From Ornithinimicrobium sp. F0845 (GTDB lineage Bacteria; Actinomycetota; Actinomycetes; Actinomycetales; Dermatophilaceae), in NCBI RefSeq assembly GCF_023015765.1, contig NZ_JALKAL010000005.1, positions 186,001 to 250,000 on the forward strand: DNA of 64,000 bases, given 5' to 3'. Made by a program: the position numbers and the translations under genes. A model generated the notes under the pieces. The model made no database searches, was not told the origin of the DNA, and saw only the letters and a program-made list of their open reading frames with translations. Positions 50,305 to 57,292 of this stretch are shown piece after piece (position 1 is the stretch's first letter; every line of letters starts with the position of its first letter).

Positions 50305-50988
50305 GTGGCACGCGCCGTGAGAGCCGAACGGGCACGACCCGCACAACAGCCTCCGCCGTCGGCGAGCCTTCTCCGGGGGCGGCTCCCGCACACTGACGTG
50401 CCGCCGCGTCTGTACCGCGAGCACGGTCTGCGGCAGGACGAGACTGACGGGGGTTGCTGGTGGTTCTCATGCTCAGGCGAGGGGCGCTTCGACCTGGAGG
50501 CGCCGCAGGGCACGTGCTACTTGGCTGAGAGCGAGGGGGTCGCCGCCCGGGAGCGGTGCGGTCGGCTGATGGCTATGAACCTGCCCATCGCCGAGAACAT
50601 CTACACCGGCCGAGTGGTGAGCGAGGTGAAGCCGCCCACGGCCATTGGCGTGGTTGGGGACCTGGCCTCGCCGGATGCCTTGACGGTTGGCGTGACTGCC
50701 GAACTGACAGCGACGAGCGACTACGCGCTGTGTCAGGCGTGGGCACAGCAGTGCTGGGACGCCGGCTTCGGGGCCATCAAGTACGCGCCGCGGTTCACAC
50801 CGGGAGGTCAAGAGGCCGCTCTCGCGGTCTTCGGCGACGCAGGCGACCACCCGGCATACGGGATCATAGTCCGCCGGCGGGCTCTCCTGGACGTGCTCCA
50901 GGAGATGGGCACCGAGCTCGTGCGATCGCACGAGCTCGGTGCGGCGTCCCTCGATGTGCAGGACGATGCTGACCCGCCTGCTCACTAG
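50305..50988 (+). CDS. RES-domain toxin (NAD+-degrading family)
   Basis: 227 aa from GTG 50305 (GTG 50317 also possible). RES-domain features: LYREHG near residue 37 (family Arg), RFDLEAPQGTCYLAES followed by VAARERCG (family Glu), and AIKYAPRFTPGGQEAALAVFG where the family usually has a Tyr-x-Ser-Arg. The expected Ser appears replaced by Pro/Ala. Characterised RES toxins such as MbcT phosphorolyse or hydrolyse NAD+. The substitution could change or weaken activity. Pairing with the upstream antitoxin is typical. Confidence 0.72.
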   Translation: MARAVRAERARPAQQPPPSASLLRGRLPHTDVPPRLYREHGLRQDETDGGCWWFSCSGEGRFDLEAPQGTCYLAESEGVAARERCGRLMAMNLPIAENIYTGRVVSEVKPPTAIGVVGDLASPDALTVGVTAELTATSDYALCQAWAQQCWDAGFGAIKYAPRFTPGGQEAALAVFGDAGDHPAYGIIVRRRALLDVLQEMGTELVRSHELGAASLDVQDDADPPAH

Positions 50989-51040
50989 CATCAGACGCCT
51001 GCGCACCGTGCTTGGAAAGTTGAGTGACAGGGCTGCAAGT

Positions 51041-51076
51041 TGACTGAGCCGCCCCAGGCGGGTCTGGCGCGCGCCG
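51041..51076 (+). repeat. 36-bp copy of the start of the ABC1-kinase gene
   Basis: Matches 53808-53843 (codons 1-12 of the ABC1-kinase gene, encoding TEPPQAGLARA) at 33 of 36 bases; similarity ends abruptly at both sides. A TTG in place of ATG precedes it, and the frame after it is nonsense. The two copies flank a 2.7-kb segment with the LuxR pair and lipoprotein. Confidence 0.85.
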
Positions 51077-51104
51077 TTAAGACCATTCTTGTCCTCACTG
51101 CCGA

Positions 51105-51293
51105 TCAGCGCGTCGGAGCGTGCACCAGATGCAGGTGCACCAGCGCGTCGTGCAGCCAGTGTCTCCGGGCCCTCTGTGCGGGGAGCCGACGGGTGGCCGC
51201 CCGAGCGCTCGCGCGCTGCCGGAGCGCGATCTGCAGGTCGCGCTCCCGCTCACGGGCGACGGCTTGTGCCGCCAGGTAGTCGAGCTGCGACAT
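51105..51293 (-). CDS. small basic protein
   Basis: 62 aa with a strong AGGAGG seven or eight bases upstream of ATG 51293. Arg/Ala-rich with two helical stretches (LAAQAVARERERDLQIALRQ; RRHWLHDALVHLHLV). No recognised domain. Follows the small lipoprotein gene by 34 bp on the same strand, so probably co-transcribed. Confidence 0.6.
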   Translation of the reverse strand: MSQLDYLAAQAVARERERDLQIALRQRASARAATRRLPAQRARRHWLHDALVHLHLVHAPTR

Positions 51294-51326
51294 GGTGGAT
51301 CCTCCTTACTCTCTGGATGACGTGGT

Positions 51327-51581
51327 TCACTCGAAGACGTGGGCACGGTCGGGGGTGCCTTGCCCGGAGGTCCTAGCCTCCAGTCGCTCGAGCTTGCCCA
51401 TGTAGGGCCCGTGGTCGACCGATTCGGATGCGGATGCCGACCGCGGCAGGTAGTTGCCGTAGCCGATCGTCCTGACCTCACCCTTCGAGTCAACGTTCGA
51501 CGCCGCCTGGTCCCCGCACCCGCCCAGGGCGAGTGTGGAGGCCAGGAGAGCAACCACGGCGGTGGTGGTGTGGAGCTTCAT
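51327..51581 (-). CDS. small lipoprotein
   Basis: 84 aa from ATG 51581. Signal peptide with lipobox ALGGCGDQ; the mature part is only about 60 residues, polar, with YGNYLPRSASASESVDHGPY. No domain recognised. Divergent from the LuxR pair across a 200-bp region of palindromes, so probably their target. Confidence 0.7.
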   Translation of the reverse strand: MKLHTTTAVVALLASTLALGGCGDQAASNVDSKGEVRTIGYGNYLPRSASASESVDHGPYMGKLERLEARTSGQGTPDRAHVFE

Positions 51582-51671
51582 CTCGCCTGTCCTCTCTTCG
51601 CACCCCGCTCGGGCGGGTTGCCCGGGCACATGGGGTGACACCTCCACGATGACGACAGGGGGCGGTCGGCG

Positions 51672-51720
51672 GAATACGCAATAGGGCGTACGCCCGGGGG
51701 CGTACGACGAATTACGCATA
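51672..51720. promoter_or_regulatory. cluster of CGTA/TACG palindromes between LuxR pair and lipoprotein
   Basis: GGGCGTACGCCC (51684-51695) is a perfect 12-bp palindrome. GAATACGCAATA (51672) and GAATTACGCATA (51709) repeat directly 37 bp apart, and CGTACG recurs at 51701. LuxR-family dimers bind such short inverted repeats. The cluster lies 65-110 bp before the first LuxR gene. Confidence 0.5.
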
Positions 51721-51784
51721 CCGCCGCAGCGGCCCGAGGAGTACCGTCGAAACATCTGCAACAGCCCAGGTCAGGAACGGTCCC

Positions 51785-52375
51785 GTGTCAGAGTTGCCGA
51801 GCGCCACGACAGAGGTCGAGCTGCTGCGCGCCATCCGGGAACTGGCGGACCCGGCGGCTCACGACGCCGGCACCGAGCCGATGCTTCCCACGCTCCTGGG
51901 ACGCCTCCTGGACTGTGAGGTCGTCGTGCACCAGGCGGAGGCGTCGGTCCCGATCATGGAGGGCGGCCCGACAGCCGACCCGGTCGGGGCGACCCACCTG
52001 GTCATCGCAGGTGCTCTCCACGGCGAGATCGGGGCAGCGGCCCTGCTGGGGCGTCCGCCCGACCGGCCGTTCGGTGAGCGGGAGATCCTGCTCTGCGACC
52101 TCCTTCGTCCGCACGTCGCCAGCTGGCTCAACCATGGTGGGGACGCGCCGGACGGGGCTGGGCGGCCGGCCCTCACCCAGCGGCAGCTGGAGATCCTGGC
52201 GCTGGTCCGCTGTGGCATGTCCAACAAGGAGGTCGCGCGCGCCCTGGGCATCACCCGGACGACCGTCCGCAAGCACCTGGAGAACGCGTTCGTGAGGCTG
52301 GGTGTCACCACCCGGACCGCAGCGGCGGCGGAGGCCTTCCGGGCCCACACCGATGCGGAGACAGCCCATGTCTGA
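51785..52375 (+). CDS. LuxR-family regulator 1
   Basis: 196 aa, GTG start. N-terminal GAF-like portion (EVVVHQAEASVPIMEGG ... LLGRPPDRPFGEREILLCDLLRPHV) followed by a LuxR helix-turn-helix (LTQRQLEILALVRCGMSNKEVARALGITRTTVRKHLENAF). No phosphoacceptor domain, so it probably senses a ligand. Its stop overlaps the second LuxR gene by 8 bp. Confidence 0.85.
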   Translation: MSELPSATTEVELLRAIRELADPAAHDAGTEPMLPTLLGRLLDCEVVVHQAEASVPIMEGGPTADPVGATHLVIAGALHGEIGAAALLGRPPDRPFGEREILLCDLLRPHVASWLNHGGDAPDGAGRPALTQRQLEILALVRCGMSNKEVARALGITRTTVRKHLENAFVRLGVTTRTAAAAEAFRAHTDAETAHV

Positions 52376-53150
52376 CCGCTCCCTCACCCCACGTGACCAG
52401 GGGATCCTGCGCGACATACTGGATCTGTCCAGGGCCGACCACGTTGAGTCACCGCGCGAGCGCACCTTCCAGCTCCTCGCACACCTGGCGCTGCTGACCG
52501 GCTGCAACAACGTCAGCCTGCAGGAGATGGACTGCGTCCACCAGACCCGGCTCTACTGCCAGGCCTACGGTGAGGGCAAGCGGTGGAACGAGACTCCCGC
52601 CGAGAGGGCAGTCAAGCGCAAGGACCCGGGAGTTGCCCTGTTCTGGAAGTTCTGGTGGGCCTCCACGTGCAGCCTCCCCGAACGGACCGGGCGAGCCGTC
52701 GTCGTCTCGGACAGGTCCGTGTTCAGCCAGCGCCAGATGCGGTCGCACCCGCTGTTTGCCGAGTACCTGACCTACGTCGACGAGATCCTCGTCGGCTACC
52801 CCACCGGGCACGGTCAGAGCTCCCGGCTCATCCTGCGACGGGACGAGGGCTCGGCCTTCGGCCCGCGGGAGCTGATGATCATGGAGCTGCTCCTCCCGCA
52901 CCTCTGGGACCTGGTGCTGAGCACTGTCCCACGGACGCAGCCCATCACGAGCCGGCTCACGGGTCGTCAGCTGGAGATCCTGCGTCACGTGGCGCTCGGC
53001 CTGACCAACCGGGAGGTCGCGCGTGCGGTGGGGATCAGCGAGGCCACCGTCTCCAAGCACCTTGAGAACTCCTACCAGCGGCTCGGGGTCCTCAGCCGGA
53101 CCGGCGCCGTGGCGGCGTTGTCGGGGACGGTGACCTCGGCCTCAGCGTGA
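52368..53150 (+). CDS. LuxR-family regulator 2
   Basis: 260 aa from ATG 52368. N-terminal sensor-like domain with several Trp/Cys residues (LTGCNNVSLQEMDCVHQTRLYCQAYGEG; FWKFWWASTCSLPER), then a LuxR helix-turn-helix (LTGRQLEILRHVALGLTNREVARAVGISEATVSKHLENSYQRLG) nearly matching that of regulator 1. The pair may form heterodimers. Cysteines hint at redox or metal sensing, unproven. Confidence 0.85.
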   Translation: MSDRSLTPRDQGILRDILDLSRADHVESPRERTFQLLAHLALLTGCNNVSLQEMDCVHQTRLYCQAYGEGKRWNETPAERAVKRKDPGVALFWKFWWASTCSLPERTGRAVVVSDRSVFSQRQMRSHPLFAEYLTYVDEILVGYPTGHGQSSRLILRRDEGSAFGPRELMIMELLLPHLWDLVLSTVPRTQPITSRLTGRQLEILRHVALGLTNREVARAVGISEATVSKHLENSYQRLGVLSRTGAVAALSGTVTSASA

Positions 53151-53219
53151 TCCGCCAGCTCTTCGCAGGACTGTCCTGCCGCACTCGCCAGCGTGCATGG
53201 CACGACGTCGGCGATCGCC

Positions 53220-53681
53220 TCACGCGTGCTTCGTCGCGCCCTTGGTGATGCGGTCCACCCCGTTCTTGGGGCCGCGGATGGCGAGCCCGACCAGGTCGAG
53301 ATCCGCGGCGGGCACCGCCGCGACCGCGGCTCGATTGGCCTCGTCGTGAGGGGTGGAGAACAGTTCCCGGGTGTAGATGGCAAGGGCCATGTCGCGCTCG
53401 AGCGCCTTGCCGCGGGCCGCAGCCAGGTGCGCCGGGTCTGCCGTGAAGACGAGGACGGGCTGGCGGAGCATCGGCAGGTACTCGTGGCCGTCGCGATCCC
53501 GGTAGGGCTCGCCGACGAGGTCCGATGCACTGGTGGCGATGCCGCTCATCAGGAAGGCCGTCACGTTCAGTTCCTGCCACGGCAAGAGGTCAGGAGCGAG
53601 CAGGACCGCGACCTTGGTGTCGAAGTGGACCGGTGCCGACGACTCCAGGTCAGGAACGGGGGCAGGGTGGTGGTTCTCCAT
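53220..53681 (-). CDS. DUF2000-family protein
   Basis: 153 aa from ATG 53681 with GTGAGG nearby; ATG 53699 is an alternative. DUF2000 pattern KVAVLLAPDLLPWQELNVTAFLMSGI, then YLPMLRQPVLVFTADPAHL and FSTPHDEANRAAVAAV. Family members are small alpha/beta proteins related to peptidyl-tRNA hydrolase 2. The function is unknown. Confidence 0.75.
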   Translation of the reverse strand: MENHHPAPVPDLESSAPVHFDTKVAVLLAPDLLPWQELNVTAFLMSGIATSASDLVGEPYRDRDGHEYLPMLRQPVLVFTADPAHLAAARGKALERDMALAIYTRELFSTPHDEANRAAVAAVPAADLDLVGLAIRGPKNGVDRITKGATKHA

Positions 53682-53806
53682 GGCCTCACTCTCCAGCATC
53701 GTCCGTGCCGCACGGCACCCCGGTATGTCGTGTGCCTGGCGCGGTCCGTGGCAGGCTGTCGTGATCCGGGACGCGGGACCCGGCCGATGAGCGAGAGGAC
53801 CGCCGC

Positions 53807-55117
53807 ATGACTGAACCGCCCCAGGCCGGTCTGGCGCGTGCCGCCCGGCTCTCGGCCCTGCCGCTGGGTGCCGCTGCCCGGGCTGTCCGCGGGGTGGGCC
53901 GGCGCCTGTCCGGCCAGACGGCCGAGGAGGTGCTCGCGCAGCGCCAGGCGGAGTCCGCGCGTCAGCTGTTCGAGGTGCTCGGGGGTCTGAAGGGCGGGGC
54001 GATGAAGGTGGGGCAGTTCCTCTCCCTGATGGAGTCGACCCTGCCGGCCGAGCAGATGGAGGCCTACCGCGAGAGCCTCACGCGGCTGCAGTCCGCGGCG
54101 CCCGCGATGTCCTTCGAGGCGGTGGAACGGGTCCTGGAGGAGGAGCTGGGGGAGGACTGGCGCTCGCTCTTCACCTCCTTCGAGGAGTCCGCGGCGGCCT
54201 CCGCCTCGATCGGTCAGGTGCACCGGGCAGTATGGCGGGATGGTCGCCAGGTGGCGGTGAAGGTGCAGTACCCGGGGGCCGAGAAGGCACTCATGTCGGA
54301 CGTCGCCGCGCTCAGCAGGATCGCCCGGGTCAGCGGCGGGCTGCTCCCCGGTCTGGAGATGGAGCCGATCCTGGTCGAGCTGCGCCGCCGGCTGAGCGAG
54401 GAGGTCGACTACCGGTTGGAGGGGGACGCGCAGGAGCAGTTCGGTGAGGCCTATGCCGACGACCCGGACTACGCCGTCCCAGGGGTGGTCGAGGTGACCC
54501 AGCGGGTGCTGGTCACCGAGTGGCTGGACGGTGTGCCCCTGTCCACCCTGATCGACCGCGCACCGCAGGCCGACCGCGATCGGGCGGGCACGGCATACTT
54601 GCGGCTGCTGTTGGAGGCCCCGCAGCGGGCGGGTCTGCTGCACGCCGACCCGCACCCGGGCAACTTCCTGCTGCTGCCGGACGGCCGGCTCGGGGTGCTC
54701 GACTACGGCGCGGTCAACCGGCTCCCGGAGGGTCTGCCGGACGGGCTCAGCCGGGTGCTCGGTGCCGCGGCGCAGGGCGATGCCGAGGAGCTGGTCGAGG
54801 TGCTGCGTGACGAGGGCTTCCTGCGCCGGTCCGTCGCGGTGGACGCCGAGGCCGTCCGCGGGTTCGTCGACCGGTTCCTGGGGCCGTTGCACGCCGAGGA
54901 GTTCACGTTTGGTCGGGAGTGGATGCGCGAGACGTTCGCCGACCTGCAGGACCCGCGCACCGAGGGCTTCCGGGTGAGTATGACGCTCAACCTGCCGCCG
55001 CAGTATGTGCTGGTGCAGCGCGTCTGGCTGGGTGGGCTGGCTGTGCTCTCGCAGCTGGGGGCGACGGTGCCGATGCGCGAGATCGTCCGGTCGGCGATGC
55101 CCGGCGCTCTGCGCTGA
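53807..55117 (+). CDS. ABC1/UbiB-family (ADCK) atypical kinase
   Basis: 436 aa. ABC1 hallmarks: KxGQ helix (GGAMKVGQFLSLMESTLP near residue 63), the Ala-rich loop SAAASASIGQVHRA, Lys in VAVKVQYPG, catalytic segment GLLHADPHPGNFLL and LDYGAV. Members are ATPases/kinases supporting isoprenoid-quinone biosynthesis or lipid homeostasis. The first 36 bp have a stray copy at 51041. Confidence 0.88.
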   Translation: MTEPPQAGLARAARLSALPLGAAARAVRGVGRRLSGQTAEEVLAQRQAESARQLFEVLGGLKGGAMKVGQFLSLMESTLPAEQMEAYRESLTRLQSAAPAMSFEAVERVLEEELGEDWRSLFTSFEESAAASASIGQVHRAVWRDGRQVAVKVQYPGAEKALMSDVAALSRIARVSGGLLPGLEMEPILVELRRRLSEEVDYRLEGDAQEQFGEAYADDPDYAVPGVVEVTQRVLVTEWLDGVPLSTLIDRAPQADRDRAGTAYLRLLLEAPQRAGLLHADPHPGNFLLLPDGRLGVLDYGAVNRLPEGLPDGLSRVLGAAAQGDAEELVEVLRDEGFLRRSVAVDAEAVRGFVDRFLGPLHAEEFTFGREWMRETFADLQDPRTEGFRVSMTLNLPPQYVLVQRVWLGGLAVLSQLGATVPMREIVRSAMPGALR

Positions 55118-55151
55118 CCGCCGCGGGGGTGGACCGGTGCTGAGACGCGAT

Positions 55152-55175
55152 GAGGCCCAGGTCTGCGCTGGCCTC
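55152..55175. terminator. hairpin between ABC1 kinase and AAA ATPase genes
   Basis: GAGGCCCAG (55152-55160) pairs with CTGGCCTC (55168-55175) with one bulged C and a 7-nt loop. It abuts the stop codon of the convergent AAA ATPase gene. Confidence 0.5.
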
Positions 55176-56411
55176 TCAGCTGATGTCGGGCCAGTCACTC
55201 GTGAGGTAGGCCTCGACGGCGCGGTGGCGAAAGGTGTAGGGCTTGCCGCGCTCGATGATGCCTCGAACCGTGTCGAGGCGCTGGGAGGTGGGACCGGCGT
55301 CGGTTGCTTTGGGCAGCCCAATGCGGGCCGCGATGCGGGTGAGTGTCCGTTCCTCCGAGGGGAGCTCAGCCATCGCTCGCAGGAACTGGGACTCGCGGTT
55401 GGGGAGCCGTTCGAGGATCCGCTCGACGTGCGAGCTCGCCTCCGACCGGGCAGCAGCCCACCCCGTCAGGACCTGCGCCCGGGTGATGGTCTCGCTCGTG
55501 TCGGCATACCAGGCGCTCTCGCCGGCTAGCTGGAACAGGAATGGCTCGCCCCGGCAAAGGTCGATGATCTGTGCCGCAGCCTCCGGCTCCATCCGGATGT
55601 GGTTGATCCCTCCTGACCCGCTGGGAACCGGCCAGCCGTCGATGACGAATGGATGGAGCGCGGAGGCCAAGGCATCGTCCTCGATCGCGGTGAGGGTGCT
55701 TGTCTTGAAGCGCCTCGCAAACGTGGCGCCCCTGCGGGCGCCGGCCATGTCGGCGAAGTCTGGTAGGCCGGTGAGGTAGACGGAGATCGGCAACGAGCGG
55801 CGGACCTGAGCACCGAGGCCCGGCGCTCGAACGAGCTCCTCGTGGGCGAGGGCGTCCCCAAGAGCAATCAGGGTCTGCGACAGCGCGTTCTCGTCGGAGA
55901 TGTTCTGGACCTCGTCCACGTGAATCAGCACGATGTTGCCCTGCCTCATTGCCGCGCGCCCGACCTCGACGAGCAGGTCGGTCAGGACGGTGTATGGCTC
56001 CGGCCCTTCCTGCTGTCGGAGGGTCAGCGAGATACCGGATGCTGCGACAGCCTGTACCCGGTCCAGGGCATCCTTGATCCTGCGTTCGCGAAGTGCGGAC
56101 AGTCCTGCGTTGTCGGCGAGCTCGAGGATCGCAGTCGCTATCACCTTCAGGGGATCGGCACGGGAAGGGATGCGTAGTTGCGGGGTCACCCAGTCGCCCG
56201 CCTCCTCGGCCTCGCTGGCGATGCGGCGCACCAGGGTGGATTTTCCCAGGCCGGCCTCGCCGAGGATCGTGCGACCACGCTCGGGCAGCCCGGCGACCCG
56301 CCGCGGGCGGACGACGTCACGCCAATCACTGAGTTGCAGGACGCGACCTGCCCAGACCGCGGGCACGCTGTCGGCGCCAGGGGTGAAGGGGGAGTTGAGA
56401 GCGCTGCGCAT
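55176..56411 (-). CDS. AAA ATPase with C-terminal winged helix
   Basis: 411 aa. P-loop GEAGLGKSTLVRRIA near residue 51, Walker B-like VLIHVDEVQNIS near residue 170, and an ISVYLTGLPDF sensor strand. The last 80 residues carry a winged helix-like end (LPSEERTLTRIAARIGLPKATDAGPTSQRLDTVRGII). ORC/Cdc6- and archaeal-ATPase-like AAA proteins of this type are often genomic-island genes of unknown role. The start codon touches twin palindromes (56412-56455). Confidence 0.75.
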   Translation of the reverse strand: MRSALNSPFTPGADSVPAVWAGRVLQLSDWRDVVRPRRVAGLPERGRTILGEAGLGKSTLVRRIASEAEEAGDWVTPQLRIPSRADPLKVIATAILELADNAGLSALRERRIKDALDRVQAVAASGISLTLRQQEGPEPYTVLTDLLVEVGRAAMRQGNIVLIHVDEVQNISDENALSQTLIALGDALAHEELVRAPGLGAQVRRSLPISVYLTGLPDFADMAGARRGATFARRFKTSTLTAIEDDALASALHPFVIDGWPVPSGSGGINHIRMEPEAAAQIIDLCRGEPFLFQLAGESAWYADTSETITRAQVLTGWAAARSEASSHVERILERLPNRESQFLRAMAELPSEERTLTRIAARIGLPKATDAGPTSQRLDTVRGIIERGKPYTFRHRAVEAYLTSDWPDIS

Positions 56412-56455
56412 TTGATAACTTTATCAAAGTCAACATGCCTTGATAAAGTTATCAT
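56412..56455. promoter_or_regulatory. twin TTGATAA palindromes at the AAA ATPase start
   Basis: TTGATAACTTTATCAA (56412-56427) and TTGATAAAGTTATCAT (56440-56455) are each near-perfect palindromes, and are 15-bp perfect inverted copies of each other across a 12-bp spacer. The first directly abuts the ATG. The sequence is strikingly AT-rich for this DNA. It likely is the operator and -10 region of the gene. Confidence 0.75.
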
Positions 56456-56511
56456 CACGAGGGCTGCGCCGAAGTCTCGGCCCACTCTTGCGAACGGCTT
56501 GACCACGATTT

Positions 56512-56616
56512 GTGGCCGGTGGCGGCATCAGGCGTTGGACGCTGCAGACGGTCCTGACCACGATCTGTGGTCTGGTCGGCTTCGCGCTGACCTGGCTGGT
56601 GTTCATCCTGGTCTGA
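56512..56616 (+). CDS. candidate 34-aa single-span membrane peptide
   Basis: GTG at 56512 opens MAGGGIRRWTLQTVLTTICG and continues LVGFALTWLVFILV to TGA: a basic N-terminus then one hydrophobic helix. A 10-bp stem-loop follows 26 bp after the stop. GACCAC-N5-GTGGTC-type repeats at 56501 and 56556 overlap its start and middle. No ribosome site is evident. A toxin-like or regulatory small protein is possible; coding status is unproven. Confidence 0.35.
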   Translation: MAGGGIRRWTLQTVLTTICGLVGFALTWLVFILV

Positions 56617-56642
56617 CGGCTGACCAACCAGCAACAGACGGG

Positions 56643-56667
56643 GCCACCGACCGAGCGGGTCGGTGGC
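56643..56667. terminator. stem-loop terminator
   Basis: GCCACCGACC (56643-56652) and GGTCGGTGGC (56658-56667) form a perfect 10-bp stem with a 5-nt loop, between the small membrane peptide frame and the convergent hydrolase gene. Confidence 0.6.
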
Positions 56668-56711
56668 GCCGCCAGCGTTGCAGCGGGTCCGCCGGCCGGG
56701 CAGTTGCAGGA

Positions 56712-57206
56712 TCACACGCGAGCGGCCAAGTCTGCGGCACGGCCCTCGAACTGGTGGCCCCCCACGTCGTGCGTCACGATCCGGGCGTCGGGCAGCCGTG
56801 CGGCGGCAAGGGCGAGGTGCCCGAAGGGCACGACCTCGTCGTCGCGGCAGTGATGGAGGGTCAGCTCGACGCCCGGGGTCTGCACCGGCAGCACGTAGTC
56901 CGCGACATCCCAGCCCTCTGGGCCCCAGTCGGGCATCGCGAGCAGGGTGGCGCGCTCCGGCGGCTCGTGGGCAGTGCCCAGGACGTGGAGCAGGATCGTG
57001 GCGCCGAACGAGTGCGCCACGACGGCGTCGTCAGCGCTCAGGTCTTCGAGCGCGCGGGCGATCGGCCCGGCCCACGCGGCTACCGACATGTCCTCGTCTG
57101 GCAGTCGAGGCATCATGAGACGCGCGCCGAGCTGGTCAGCGAGCGCGTCCGCGAGGACGCGGTCCTCGACATACCCGCCCGCGCCGTGGACGAAGAGGAG
57201 CCGCAT
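56712..57206 (-). CDS. alpha/beta hydrolase, RBBP9/YdeN-like
   Basis: 164 aa from ATG 57206. Small serine hydrolase: FVHGAGGYVEDRVLADAL opening, nucleophile elbow VAHSFGATILLH (Ser in HSFG), acid residue in CRDDEVVPFGH, and catalytic His in HDVGGHQF. RBBP9-type enzymes are compact hydrolases with unclear substrates. Confidence 0.8.
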   Translation of the reverse strand: MRLLFVHGAGGYVEDRVLADALADQLGARLMMPRLPDEDMSVAAWAGPIARALEDLSADDAVVAHSFGATILLHVLGTAHEPPERATLLAMPDWGPEGWDVADYVLPVQTPGVELTLHHCRDDEVVPFGHLALAAARLPDARIVTHDVGGHQFEGRAADLAARV

Positions 57207-57292
57207 GCTTCCTAGGCTAGGCACGGCCGTCCATTCAAATCACCCCAGAGCACGGAGAGTCTCAAGCCTCATGCGTGATGAGACCGCGACCG

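Noticed and set aside
53173-53187. GCAGGACTGTCCTGC as a terminator after the LuxR pair
   Set aside because: The loop would be one base, so it cannot form a normal RNA hairpin; a chance palindrome is more likely.
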